From [Clostridium] asparagiforme DSM 15981 (GTDB lineage: Bacteria; Bacillota; Clostridia; Lachnospirales; Lachnospiraceae), in assembly GCA_025149125.1 (NCBI GenBank), contig CP102272.1, positions 4,650,001-4,714,000 on the forward strand: a stretch of DNA of 64,000 bases. The letters are read 5' to 3'. Of this stretch, positions 7,417 through 15,623 are shown piece after piece (positions within the stretch are counted from its first letter, which is position 1; each line of letters opens with the position of its first letter). The position numbers and the translations under genes were made by a program. The notes under the pieces are model-generated. The model was given only the letters and a program-made list of their open reading frames with translations. It was not told where the DNA came from and did not search any database.

Positions 7417-10008
7417 TTATCCGATGTATCCGGCCTGGGTCAGTATGGCCTCGGCTCTCTCCCGGTTCGCCTCGGACATCTGCACGATGGGTCCGGTGCA
7501 GCCCATGCCGCTCTCCGCGTAGATCCCAGCCTTCCACAGCGCTCTCACCGCGTCCTCCAGGTCCATGACCTCGATTCCGGGGATCACCGCAGTCACAATC
7601 TCCCTGGGCGGGCAGGCTACTTCCTCCCGCTCCTGTTCCGTCCCGGCCGGGGCGCTCCCCGCCAAAAACGTATCCAGCCCCGCCCTGCGGGCCGCCGCGT
7701 ACTCCGCCTGCGCGATCTCCTTCCAGCCGCCTGCAATCAGGCTGGCCGCATACTCCATTGCCCCGGCGATCACCGGCGCTCCGGAGGCTCTGGACACGAT
7801 CATGACCAGCTTGTCGTATCCCTCGCCGATTCCCGGGCCGTAGCCGTAGCCCACGGCTTCGTACTGTCCTCCGGTGGTGTAGGAGGAGAACATTTTCATC
7901 ATCAGATTTCCGGTCAGGGAATCCATGACCATCACGTCGGCCGTGCCCATAAGCAGGTCGTTTCCGCGCATCTCCACGCCTCCGTCCGCTCTGGCGGACT
8001 CGGCAAAGCGGATGTCGTAGCCGTTTTCCTTCAGGCCTTTGAGAATCTTTGCGCAGGCCCTGGCTCCGTCGATGTTGGCGATGCCCACCGTAGGATGCTC
8101 CACTCCGTCGGCCTTGGCCGCAATGATTCCGGCGATCGCGTTTTTCACCAGCGCGCTCACCCGGTCCGTGTCGGAGGTGCCCGTGGTGTTGGCAATGTAC
8201 ATGGCCCTGCCCCTGGCCGGCGTGATCACCTTACCCACGGTGGATACGCCGATGGGGAAGGGATAATGCATGGTCACGGCGGCCTGGGCCTTCCCGGCAG
8301 CCAGCTCCTCCTCCATGGCCCGGTGGGCGTCCGGCCCGTTACAGATCACGGCGTTTATGCCCTTGGCAGCCGCCAGCTGCAGCGCCCGTTCCATCTCCTG
8401 CGCCCTGTGCTCGCTGCCCTCCAGGGCAAACACGATCTTGATCCCGGGGCAGGCACCGCGGCTAAGAACGGTCCGGGAAGCCTGGGCTGTGGCGGCTCCC
8501 ACCGCCGCGTTCCCCACCGCTTCATCTTCCACGGCCTGTTTTTCCCGCTCCGCCGCCTTCTCATTGGCCTGGACCACGAAGGACACTCCGTCGAACAGGT
8601 TGGTCATGCGGCCCAGGAACAGAGAGCCTTTGCCGATGATCATGGCTCTCCTGGTAGTCCCCTCCAGGCACTCCCGCACAAGCGGCCCCAGATAGGGAAC
8701 CCCTGAGGGAATGTGGCCCTGGGTGGGCGCCCAGCCGGTCATCCCGTGCTTTTTCACAAAATCCGGAATTTCCGCCCGTCCCAGCTGCTTTTTCATCACC
8801 GCCAGGGCCGCGATCATCTTGTAGTTGGCCTCCGGCACATCCCCCGCCCCGGCGGGTTTGGTGATATCCGGATTCTGCAGCTCAGGGGCGTATTTGTCGA
8901 TGTCCGTGAACTTCAGACCCGCCCGCTCCAACGGCTCCGCCACCAGGGCGCTTATCACCATCTGGGGCGCTGAGCCGGTGGCGATCTTGTGACAGCCCAC
9001 AATATCCGTGCGGATTTGCGGGTGGACCCCGTCGTCCGCGGACACCAGTACGGAAAAGCCTGCGATGCAGTCCTCCAGCACGGGAAGCCCCTTCTTCACA
9101 TGGTCCTTGGCGTTCATTCCCAGCTTGGCGGTACAGCCGCCCGCGGTCACCACCACGTTTTTAAAGGTGCCTGCCTTCACCAGAGCCGCCGCGTGGAGCA
9201 TGGCGTGGGCCGGCCCGGCGCAGAATCCGCGCACGTCCGAGCCGGTGGCGTTGCGGTAGCCCGCGATCTCAGCGGAGGCCTTGGCGAAGTTGCCGCCGCC
9301 CCTCTGGTTCATATCCCCGCAGGCTTCCTCGCAGCAGTCGATCACATATTCCACATCGTCCGGGTTGAACTCATTTTTCAGCCTCAGCTGAATCAGGGAA
9401 ATGACGTTGGATGCCTTGGATGCCAGATTTTCCAGCATCACATGGGCCGACAGGTTCACGTCCACGTCGTGGGCGCGCTTGACTACGCCCACCAGCTCGT
9501 TTCCGCGCAGATAGAGGCCCTCGGAGTGCTCCTCCTCCACCAGGCGCTTTAATTCCTGCGCCTCCCCGTTATGTTTAAGGAGTCCGTCCAGCTGTTCCGG
9601 GGTGAACATGCCGCGCCGCGCCAGCTTTTCCTTCACCGTCTGAGCAAAGCCCTGTTCCAGCGCCACCAGCTCAAACACGTCGCAGATGTGCATGACTCCG
9701 TAAAATTCGTCCTCAGGGATGATCAGGCCAAAGGGCCCGTCCTCCTTGGCCGCTTCCCACTTTTTGTCGTAGTACGGAAACTCCGTGCCGCGCAGCTCCT
9801 CGTGGGAGGCGTTGCCTATGTATACCTGGTTGGGAATATAGGAGAGCACATCCCCGTATTCCCGCAGATGTCCGGGCAGTTCCTCCAGGTACCCGGAGCC
9901 GGGGTTCACAATCCGCTCCGTAGTCTGGGTCGTGCCGTTATATAAAACCATATCTGGCGCCGCTGCCAGGGTATAGCTGGTTCCCTTGATAACCGGATAA
10001 TCGTTCAT
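7417..10008 (-). CDS. grdCD: Glycine/sarcosine/betaine reductase component C, fused beta and alpha subunits (GrdC-GrdD)
   Basis: Protein C takes the carboxymethyl group from selenoprotein A and releases acetyl phosphate. This 863-residue chain joins two proteins that are normally separate. Residues 1 to about 500 match GrdC (beta subunit, FabH/thiolase-like fold), including CEEACGDMNQRGGGNFAKA and RGFCAGPAHAMLHAA. A charged linker rich in Glu, Ala and Lys (about residues 500-525) leads into GrdD (alpha subunit, PlsX-like fold) with TMHYPFPIGVSTVGK and, near the end, GMGCTGPIVQM; Cys837 there corresponds to the Cys known to carry the acetyl thioester in GrdD. No stop codon or start with a ribosome site is seen at the junction. 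It starts 160 bases after grdA, with GTGGGGGA upstream of the ATG. Confidence 0.92.
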   Translation of the reverse strand: MNDYPVIKGTSYTLAAAPDMVLYNGTTQTTERIVNPGSGYLEELPGHLREYGDVLSYIPNQVYIGNASHEELRGTEFPYYDKKWEAAKEDGPFGLIIPEDEFYGVMHICDVFELVALEQGFAQTVKEKLARRGMFTPEQLDGLLKHNGEAQELKRLVEEEHSEGLYLRGNELVGVVKRAHDVDVNLSAHVMLENLASKASNVISLIQLRLKNEFNPDDVEYVIDCCEEACGDMNQRGGGNFAKASAEIAGYRNATGSDVRGFCAGPAHAMLHAAALVKAGTFKNVVVTAGGCTAKLGMNAKDHVKKGLPVLEDCIAGFSVLVSADDGVHPQIRTDIVGCHKIATGSAPQMVISALVAEPLERAGLKFTDIDKYAPELQNPDITKPAGAGDVPEANYKMIAALAVMKKQLGRAEIPDFVKKHGMTGWAPTQGHIPSGVPYLGPLVRECLEGTTRRAMIIGKGSLFLGRMTNLFDGVSFVVQANEKAAEREKQAVEDEAVGNAAVGAATAQASRTVLSRGACPGIKIVFALEGSEHRAQEMERALQLAAAKGINAVICNGPDAHRAMEEELAAGKAQAAVTMHYPFPIGVSTVGKVITPARGRAMYIANTTGTSDTDRVSALVKNAIAGIIAAKADGVEHPTVGIANIDGARACAKILKGLKENGYDIRFAESARADGGVEMRGNDLLMGTADVMVMDSLTGNLMMKMFSSYTTGGQYEAVGYGYGPGIGEGYDKLVMIVSRASGAPVIAGAMEYAASLIAGGWKEIAQAEYAAARRAGLDTFLAGSAPAGTEQEREEVACPPREIVTAVIPGIEVMDLEDAVRALWKAGIYAESGMGCTGPIVQMSEANRERAEAILTQAGYIG

Positions 10009-10020
10009 CTAATAATCCCC

Positions 10021-10165
10021 CACATTTCATCTGAGATTCCGGCCCCGGCACGCTTGGGGCCGGGCGGCCGCCGGGGATTTTTGTCCCCGGCCCGGGCCTC
10101 CTGCCGCAAGCGCTGCCGTGAACCCGGCCGATCCGTCCGGCCCGGGCGCTGCCGGGCAGGCTCCG
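10021..10165 (-). other. GC-rich structured spacer between grdA and grdCD
   Basis: The gap holds several perfect stems: CCGGCCCC (10039-10046) with GGGGCCGG (10056-10063), and CCGGGGA (10071-10077) with TCCCCGG (10084-10090) around a short A/T loop, plus further CCCGGGC/GCCCGGG-type complementarity. No T run follows. It may adjust the ratio of the small, abundant GrdA to GrdCD by partial termination or processing. Confidence 0.45.
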
Positions 10166-10167
10166 GA

Positions 10168-10638
10168 TCAATACTTGCCGAACTCTTCGCGGATCTTTCC
10201 CACTTCCTCGTGGATCGCGGGAACATCCATCACCATCTCCATCATGCCCACCTGCTCGTCGTACACAGACGGGTCTGTCTCCGATTTCACTTCATCTTCG
10301 CAAATGTGATATACATTTAGTCCCAACTGGACTCCTGCCAAAGGACCTGCGTAAGTAGGATCACCTGCGGTAACGGTTTCTGCGGCCAGGCCGGCAGCTT
10401 CCGCTTCTGCAGCTCCCAGGAGAACTACAACGTTCTCCGGTCCGTACTCCTCACTTAACTTTAAAACCCTTTTCTGGTTTTCCAGATCCATGGCACCCGC
10501 GGACGTTCAGACGAAGCATTCCGTCGAGGAGTATGCAATCTTTGCGCCGGCTGTCCTGGCGCACTCTTCGATGGCCGGTCCCGGCACGCCGTCGCGGTCA
10601 CCGATGATGATGGCGTACTTATCCTTTAAAATTGCCAT
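10168..10638 (-). CDS. grdA: Glycine reductase selenoprotein A (GrdA), Sec at UGA 10507-10509
   Basis: Selenoprotein A carries the substrate as a carboxymethyl-selenoether between proteins B and C and is then reduced by thioredoxin. Start at ATG 10638 (after AGGAGGG) gives 156 residues with an in-frame TGA at codon 44. The context CFV-U-TSAGAMDLE is the GrdA active site, Cys41-x-x-Sec44. Conventional gene calling would report only the part from Met50 (10491) on. The gene ends with TGA as a true stop at 10168-10170, in a system that also reads UGA as Sec, so only the first TGA should carry SECIS information. It lies between trxA and grdCD. Confidence 0.97.
10473..10509 (-). promoter_or_regulatory. 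Sec UGA and possible bSECIS hairpin in grdA
   Basis: The UGA is at 10509-10507. A small stem TCTGG-AAAA-CCAGA (10486-10473) begins about 20 bases after it. Bacterial SECIS elements sit at this distance, but this stem is short and its loop lacks the usual G, so the exact structure is uncertain. Confidence 0.5.
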
Positions 10639-10710
10639 GCGTTTCCCTCCTATTCCTTATTTTTATACATAAGCCGTCTGGCGGCTATGCAGCGCACTTC
10701 ACTCCCGCCC

Positions 10711-11028
10711 TCAGGCGTAGGTTTTGATCATTTCCTCGCATGCCTCCGGCGTGGCTTCGTCCTTCACCCTGGAATCGATCATCACTCCGTCCTTGTAGAC
10801 GGCGATCACGGGAAGTCCCAGCACCTTCTGGGAGATCGCAAGGCGTCTGGCCTTGGTCGTATTCAGGGAGCAGAACTTCACGGTCTGCCCGTAGGATTCC
10901 TCAAAGCCGTGGATGTGAGGCATAAGGGCCGCGCAGGGCACGCACCCGTCGCCGTAAAAGTCCACCAGAACATATCCCTGTGCATTCAGCACTTCCTCAT
11001 CAAAGTTTTCCTTCGTCAAATCGACCAC
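10711..11028 (-). CDS. trxA: Thioredoxin of the glycine reductase system
   Basis: A 105-residue thioredoxin with active site GDGCVPC, Cys29 and Cys32, rather than the usual WCGPC. The GCVPC form is known from Clostridia whose thioredoxin serves glycine reductase. The cis-Pro loop LPVIAVYKDG follows near residue 75. It would re-reduce GrdA after acetyl phosphate release, taking electrons from TrxB. AGGATGCGACAG-type sequence precedes the ATG. It is the first gene after a strong promoter with a TetR-type operator (11066-11079) and is followed by grdA after 72 bases. Confidence 0.93.
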   Translation of the reverse strand: MVDLTKENFDEEVLNAQGYVLVDFYGDGCVPCAALMPHIHGFEESYGQTVKFCSLNTTKARRLAISQKVLGLPVIAVYKDGVMIDSRVKDEATPEACEEMIKTYA

Positions 11029-11065
11029 TGTCGCATCCTCCTTTCGGATTCGTGTACCGCTCTAT

Positions 11066-11079
11066 GTAATCGCGATTAC
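11066..11079. promoter_or_regulatory. Operator palindrome GTAATCGCGATTAC upstream of trxA
   Basis: A perfect 14-bp palindrome lying just downstream of the predicted trxA transcription start. The same core, TAATCGCGATAA, occurs twice at the grdE promoter (17042-17055 and 17078-17091). Its likely ligand is the TetR-family protein encoded at 17225-17911. Confidence 0.75.
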
Positions 11080-11089
11080 TTTTGTCTGT

Positions 11090-11118
11090 ATTATATAATA
11101 GTTCCTGTGTATAAGCAA
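11090..11118 (-). promoter_or_regulatory. SigA-type promoter for trxA-grdA-grdCD-tRNA-Sec-selAB
   Basis: On the minus strand, -35 TTGCTT (11118-11113) and -10 TATAAT (11095-11090) are separated by exactly 17 bases. Transcription would start near 11083, immediately before the operator palindrome. Confidence 0.8.
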
Positions 11119-11149
11119 GTCCTTCTGTACTTTTTTGTCATATGCCGCG

Positions 11150-12100
11150 CTATTCCAGCTCCGACACATAGCGCTCCGCCCGGCTGGCCGCAATGGCTCC
11201 GTCCGCCGCCGCGGTGACGACCTGGCGCAGTGATTTCACCCGCAGATCCCCGGCCGCGTAGACGCCGGGAAGGTTGGTTTGCATGTCCTCGTCCGTGCGG
11301 ATGTAACCGTTCTCCATCTCAAGACCCGCATCCGCAAACAGCTCCGTGTTGGGCAGATAGCCGATGAAGCCGAAAAGGCCGAACATCCCGTCCTCCGGAT
11401 CCGCCAAAACCTCGGTCAGCTCCCCTGTTTTCACATTCCGCACCACCATGCGGTCCAGGATGCCGTCGCCGCTCACCTCGTCCACAACGGAGTCCCACAT
11501 AAAATGGAGCTTTTCGTTCCGGAACGCTTTCTCCTGGATGGAAACGGCCGCCCGCAGCTGGTCCCGGCGGTGAATCACCGTTACCTTTCTGGCAAATTTG
11601 GTCAGATACATGGCCTCCTCCACCGCGGAGTCGCCGCCGCCCACCACAAAGACCTCCATGCCCTCGTAAAAATTGGCGTCGCAGGTGGCGCAGAAGGATA
11701 TGCCCTTGCCGAGAAATTCCCGCTCGTTCTTACAGCCAATGGGCCTGGGGTGGGCCCCGGTGGCGAGGATCACGGTTTTGCCCTCGTACACATTTCCCCG
11801 TGTGTCGGTCAGGCGCTTCACCGGTCCGGAAAGTTCCGCCCTGGCGATGGTGGCGCCGGCCCGGTGGACGCCAAACTTCTCCGCCTGCCTGGTCATGCGG
11901 GCGGTCAGGGTGGCGCCGGATTCCTCCTGGTCCACCATCTGTCCCGGATAATTTTCGATTTCCGAGGTGATGGCGATCTGCCCGCCGTCCTGGCCCCGCT
12001 CAATCAAAAGGGTGTTCAGGCGGTATCTGCCGCCGTAAAGTCCCGCCGCAAGGCCCGCAGGTCCGGCGCCCAGGATGATCAAATCATAAATCATTTCCAT
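11150..12100 (-). CDS. trxB: Thioredoxin reductase
   Basis: A flavoprotein of 316 residues that passes electrons from NAD(P)H to thioredoxin. The FAD motif GAGPAGLAAGLYGGR is at residues 11-25, the redox pair CATC at 137-140, the NAD(P)-binding GGGDSAVEEA near residue 152, and the second FAD motif GVYAAGDLR near residue 281. The ATG at 12100 is chosen because GGAGG lies 7 bases upstream; the frame is open to 12217 but that extension overlaps the upstream gene. It follows the response regulator gene and precedes trxA, which has its own promoter. Confidence 0.95.
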   Translation of the reverse strand: MEMIYDLIILGAGPAGLAAGLYGGRYRLNTLLIERGQDGGQIAITSEIENYPGQMVDQEESGATLTARMTRQAEKFGVHRAGATIARAELSGPVKRLTDTRGNVYEGKTVILATGAHPRPIGCKNEREFLGKGISFCATCDANFYEGMEVFVVGGGDSAVEEAMYLTKFARKVTVIHRRDQLRAAVSIQEKAFRNEKLHFMWDSVVDEVSGDGILDRMVVRNVKTGELTEVLADPEDGMFGLFGFIGYLPNTELFADAGLEMENGYIRTDEDMQTNLPGVYAAGDLRVKSLRQVVTAAADGAIAASRAERYVSELE

Positions 12101-12213
12101 TTCAATGCCTCCACAAAAACGGATGTGCCCGCGCCCCGGCTGTCTGCGGCCGGGCGCCGGATTCCGCTGATATCGTAAAACAGAAACCCATCCGCCGGGA
12201 TCACGGCGTTTTC

Positions 12214-13071
12214 TCACGCCTCACGGCAGCACTCCAGCAGCCCTCCCAGAAACCGGCGCACCCGCACGTTTCCGTGCTGCTCGCTCCTGCCCCGGATATA
12301 GTTCATCTCCCGGCGGATCTGCTCGCTGTACAGACGGGCCGCGTACTCGTTGAATACCGGGTCCGCGTAATCCTCCAATCCCCGGACGGCCAGATTGGCC
12401 ATTCCGGCGGCGGCTGTCCTGCGGATGCGCTGCTCCACACTTTTGGGATTTTCTCCCATTCTGGCGCAGAGCTCCCGGATCGTGACGTCCCGCAGTTCAA
12501 TGTCCTTCTCAATCAGATAACGGACAATTCCCAGTATATCCCGGCTTCCGCAGTCGTTCAGCACTCCCAGCTCCTGGAGAATCCCCCGCAGCCTTCTGGT
12601 CGGCGGGCCGGGATCGGCGGACGCAGCCCCCTGAGAGCCTGGGACGCCGTTTTGCGTCTCCATCTCACCGGCGCCGCGCCCGGCTTTGCCCAAAAGCCAT
12701 TTCATGGCCCGGGCCATCTCCAGATTGTACAGCACGTTGCGCACTTCAATCTCATTTAAAGGCTTGTGGATCATAAGCTCGACGCCCTTCTCGTAGGCCT
12801 GCCGCAGGGTTTGGGGGTGGCCGGCCTGGGACAATGCCACCACCGCAGTCTCCGGCATCACCGCCCTCACCTTTTCAATGTAGACCATGGATTTAGGGGT
12901 ACAGAATTCCAGGTCCGCCAAAACCACGTCCGGCCCTACCTCCTGCACTCTTACATACGCTTCCTCCCACCTGGGCGAAGCGCCCACCACAATCCCCAGA
13001 TTTCCCGCCTCGATCATATTTCTTAATTCCGACCGCGACGTCCTGTCGCAGTCCACAATAAAAATCTTCAT
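12214..13071 (-). CDS. Response regulator with YcbB/GlnL-type DNA-binding domain
   Basis: A two-component regulator of 285 residues. Residues 1-115 form a CheY-like receiver: acidic pair in FIVDCDR, phosphoacceptor Asp in VVLADLEF near residue 49, Lys in MIHKPL near residue 103. A Gly/Pro/Ala-rich linker leads to a C-terminal helical domain (about 155-285), with KDIELRDVTIRELCARMGENPKSVEQRIRRT, that resembles the YcbB domain of Bacillus GlnL. No histidine kinase gene is adjacent. The ATG at 13071 comes one base after the stop codon of the transporter gene and has no clear ribosome site, which suggests coupling; an ATG at 13095 is an alternative. Its place inside the grd operon suggests nitrogen or glycine control, which is inference. 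Confidence 0.75.
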   Translation of the reverse strand: MKIFIVDCDRTSRSELRNMIEAGNLGIVVGASPRWEEAYVRVQEVGPDVVLADLEFCTPKSMVYIEKVRAVMPETAVVALSQAGHPQTLRQAYEKGVELMIHKPLNEIEVRNVLYNLEMARAMKWLLGKAGRGAGEMETQNGVPGSQGAASADPGPPTRRLRGILQELGVLNDCGSRDILGIVRYLIEKDIELRDVTIRELCARMGENPKSVEQRIRRTAAAGMANLAVRGLEDYADPVFNEYAARLYSEQIRREMNYIRGRSEQHGNVRVRRFLGGLLECCREA

Positions 13072-13072
13072 A

Positions 13073-14209
13073 CTATTGTTTTTTCCGGCAGACATCTTTG
13101 ATATTTTTCCACAGCATGAACACGATCAGAACGGCTCCCACATATCCGTTGAGCACGTAAATCACATTGACCAGGACCCGGAAGGGGAGGAAGAGTCCCA
13201 CGAATAATCCCAGAAGTCCGAGAGCCACGGTCAGAATCCTGAACCGGTTCGTTCCCTCTTTGGCGAACCTGGCGCAGGGATTATAGAGAAGCGGCACCGC
13301 GGTGGTATAGATTCCCGCAAACACCACGATGGCGAAAATGGAGGCAAAGGGCCGCCAGATCCGCTCCGCCAGGATCAGGTTGGGGATGTTGGCGTTCCAC
13401 ACAAAAATGCCCTGTAAACTGATCCCCGGCGTGTTGATATTGGCAATCTGCGCAAGCATGATCAGGATGATGGCCGCGCACACCGCCACAGTTCCGCCGT
13501 AAATGCCGTATTCCACATCTTTCTTTTTATTGTTGGCCCCCAGTGCGGCCGTAAAGCTGGCAAACCACAGGAGGACAAAGCCGGCGTAGGACAAACCGGA
13601 GATCACCCAGTTCGGCCCGGCGTTCTTGATCGTCTCGCCGCCCGCCTGGGCGAAAGCGCCCGTTTTGATGATTTCCAGTCCGGCGCCCACGCTGCCCGCG
13701 TCCCGGGCGAGGGTGATGACGCCGATGCCGATACAGAGCACGACAATGGCCGGTCCCACGATGCCGATCTTGTCCACCATGGAATTTAATCCGCCCACAA
13801 CCGTCAGGATGGTGAGCGCGGTCAGAACCGTGCCGCCCACCCACAGGGGAAGGCCGTACTGCTGGTTAAACGTGGAGGCCGCGCCTCCCACCATCACGAA
13901 AAACGACATGTAGCAGAAAATGGTAGAATAGTAATCCATCAGAGTTCCGATGTATTTACCGCAATAAAACCTGTAGACGTCATTTCCCCGCTCAAAATGC
14001 TCCTCCGCTCCGGCTTTGGCAAAATTGTAATTGTAGTAAATAAAGCAGGCCGCGAACAGAAGAACGGTCAGAATTCCCTCCACCCCATACGCGGTAAAGT
14101 ACTGGACAATTTCCTGTCCGGTAGCGAAGCCGGAACCGATGGTAAACGCGATAACCGCGCCCGCAAGTATGAGCACCCGGTTCCAGCTGACTTTTTGATT
14201 TTGACCCAT
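13073..14209 (-). CDS. YkvI-family membrane transporter
   Basis: A polytopic membrane protein of 378 residues with roughly ten hydrophobic segments. It opens with the first transmembrane helix VLILAGAVIAFTIGSGFATGQEI, which has the broken-helix GSGFATGQE pattern of the APC/LeuT-like YkvI family (uncharacterised transporters distantly related to amino acid and sodium symporters). AGGAGGAGG precedes the ATG by 3-6 bases. It sits between grdB and the response regulator, so import of glycine or a related amine is a reasonable guess. Substrate cannot be read from the sequence. Confidence 0.8.
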   Translation of the reverse strand: MGQNQKVSWNRVLILAGAVIAFTIGSGFATGQEIVQYFTAYGVEGILTVLLFAACFIYYNYNFAKAGAEEHFERGNDVYRFYCGKYIGTLMDYYSTIFCYMSFFVMVGGAASTFNQQYGLPLWVGGTVLTALTILTVVGGLNSMVDKIGIVGPAIVVLCIGIGVITLARDAGSVGAGLEIIKTGAFAQAGGETIKNAGPNWVISGLSYAGFVLLWFASFTAALGANNKKKDVEYGIYGGTVAVCAAIILIMLAQIANINTPGISLQGIFVWNANIPNLILAERIWRPFASIFAIVVFAGIYTTAVPLLYNPCARFAKEGTNRFRILTVALGLLGLFVGLFLPFRVLVNVIYVLNGYVGAVLIVFMLWKNIKDVCRKKQ

Positions 14210-14242
14210 AGGCCTCCTCCTATCCGTGAGTCCGGTTTTGGT

Positions 14243-14273
14243 ACCGGCACGGCGGGCAGGGCCTGCCGTGCCG
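14243..14273 (-). other. GC-rich hairpin between grdB and ykvI-like gene
   Basis: CCGGCACGGC and GCCGTGCCGG form a 10-bp stem around an approximately 11-base GC-rich loop. There is no T run. Possibly an mRNA stabiliser at the 3' end of grdB. Confidence 0.45.
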
Positions 14274-14290
14274 GCCGGCTGCTGCCGCAG

Positions 14291-15601
14291 TTACTTTTCA
14301 AACACGGTTTGGCCGTCCACCGGAGTCTGAAGGGCCTTGAGCGCTCTTCTGACCATGGATAAGCGGAGTTTATAGCTGTCTTTCTCACCCTGGGGCGGAT
14401 CGCCAAGTGGGTAGGGTATGCCGACGCCCGGGATGATACGGTTGGCACCGATTGTCAGGGAGATGGGGACTACGGTTGCCATGTGGACTACAGGAAGTCC
14501 GTACTTTTCGATACCTTTCACCATCGTTGCACCGCAACGAGTACAGGTCCCTCAGGTGGAGACGAGGATAACCCCGTCCACATGTTCGTCCACGAACATT
14601 TTTCCAATCTCGGTTCCGAACTTGGCCGCCGATGCGGTGGCGGTTCCGGTTCCGGTAGTAGAGCAGAAGTAGTTGACGAGCTCACCGAACTCGCCTTCCC
14701 GCTCCAGCTCCCTCAAAGCGTCCAGGGGGACCACCACATTGGGGTCCGCGATGGCGAACTGACGGTCGTAGCCGCCGTGAATGGATGTGAAATCATCCGC
14801 TGAAAGCCGGTCCATGCCGGTAATGTCGTACTTGCCCCATTTGGTGGCGTTGGACGACTCGATGTGGTCCGGATTTCCCGTGGGCACGATGCCGCCGGAG
14901 GTAACCACGGCGATCTTGGCCTTTCTGATATCCGTGACAGGGGCGGCGGGAGCCACCCGGTCGAACTTGGGCATGGGCAGGTCCGTCTCAAAGGGCTGGC
15001 CGGCCAGCTTTTTCACCAGCATCTCCACCGCCCGCTCAGACCCTCTCTTCTCCGCAAAATAGTTCACGCGGATTCCGCGCTCAATGTATCCTTCCTCCTT
15101 AGGTCCGGCGATCTCCCCGCCCTGGGCCAGCTTCTTCGTCAGAGCGGCCATCACGGGCAGCACCTTGGGCATACCGGCCGCGGAATTGGGGGTTTCCACA
15201 ATGATCAGGTCCTTGCGGAACATATCCACTCCTGGGTTCTCAATGTACATTCCGGTGAGCACCGGAATCCCCAGACGCTCCTCCACAGCCTTGCAGATGG
15301 TGCCGCAGGCCACGCCGTAGCGCCCGGCGTTGAACGCCGGTCCGGCCACAAACAAATCCGGCTCATAACGGCGCACCATCTCCAGAATCGTATCCGTCGC
15401 CTGGTCCAGATTTTCGCCGAAATAGTTGTCGCCGCAGATCACGGTAGCGGCGATCTCAAAGTCCGCTCCCAACGCGGCCTGCAGCCCTCTGCCGGGGCCC
15501 ACGGCTCCGTCCCGGACTTCCGGCCTGTGGTCGGCTTTTTCCTCTCCGCCGATGCCGGCGAAGAACTGGTTGATATAATGAATTACTTTATATATGGCCA
15601 T
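14291..15601 (-). CDS. grdB: Glycine reductase selenoprotein B, gamma subunit (GrdB), Sec at UGA 14552-14554
   Basis: The substrate-activating selenoprotein: it binds glycine as a Schiff base on its partner and passes the carboxymethyl group to GrdA. Start at ATG 15601 (after AGGAGAGG) gives 436 residues with in-frame TGA at codon 350, in the context VST-U-GTCTRCGATMVK, the known GrdB active site. The N-terminal MAIYKVIHYINQFFAGIGGEEKAD is typical. Gene callers that stop at UGA split it into a 349-residue part and a short downstream piece. It lies 22 bases after grdE. Confidence 0.97.
14524..14554 (-). promoter_or_regulatory. bSECIS element of grdB
   Basis: Eleven bases after the UGA (14554-14552) the minus strand forms a perfect 7-bp stem TCGTTGC-GGT-GCAACGA (14540-14524) with GGT in the apical loop. 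Distance, stem length and loop G residues match what SelB recognises in bacteria. Confidence 0.8.
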
Positions 15602-15623
15602 TCTTTCCTCTCCTTTACAGTTT

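Noticed and set aside
7022..7537. Minus-strand open frame of 171 codons
   Set aside because: It runs through both tRNA-Sec genes and the end of grdCD; the repeated segments in its translation come from the duplicated tRNA.
10490..10672. Plus-strand frame antisense to the 5' part of grdA
   Set aside because: It only appears as a gene because grdA is interrupted by the Sec UGA; the minus strand carries the conserved GrdA N-terminus.
12101..12217. N-terminal extension of trxB
   Set aside because: The 39 extra codons have no ribosome site and overlap the response regulator; the FAD motif begins just after the ATG at 12100.
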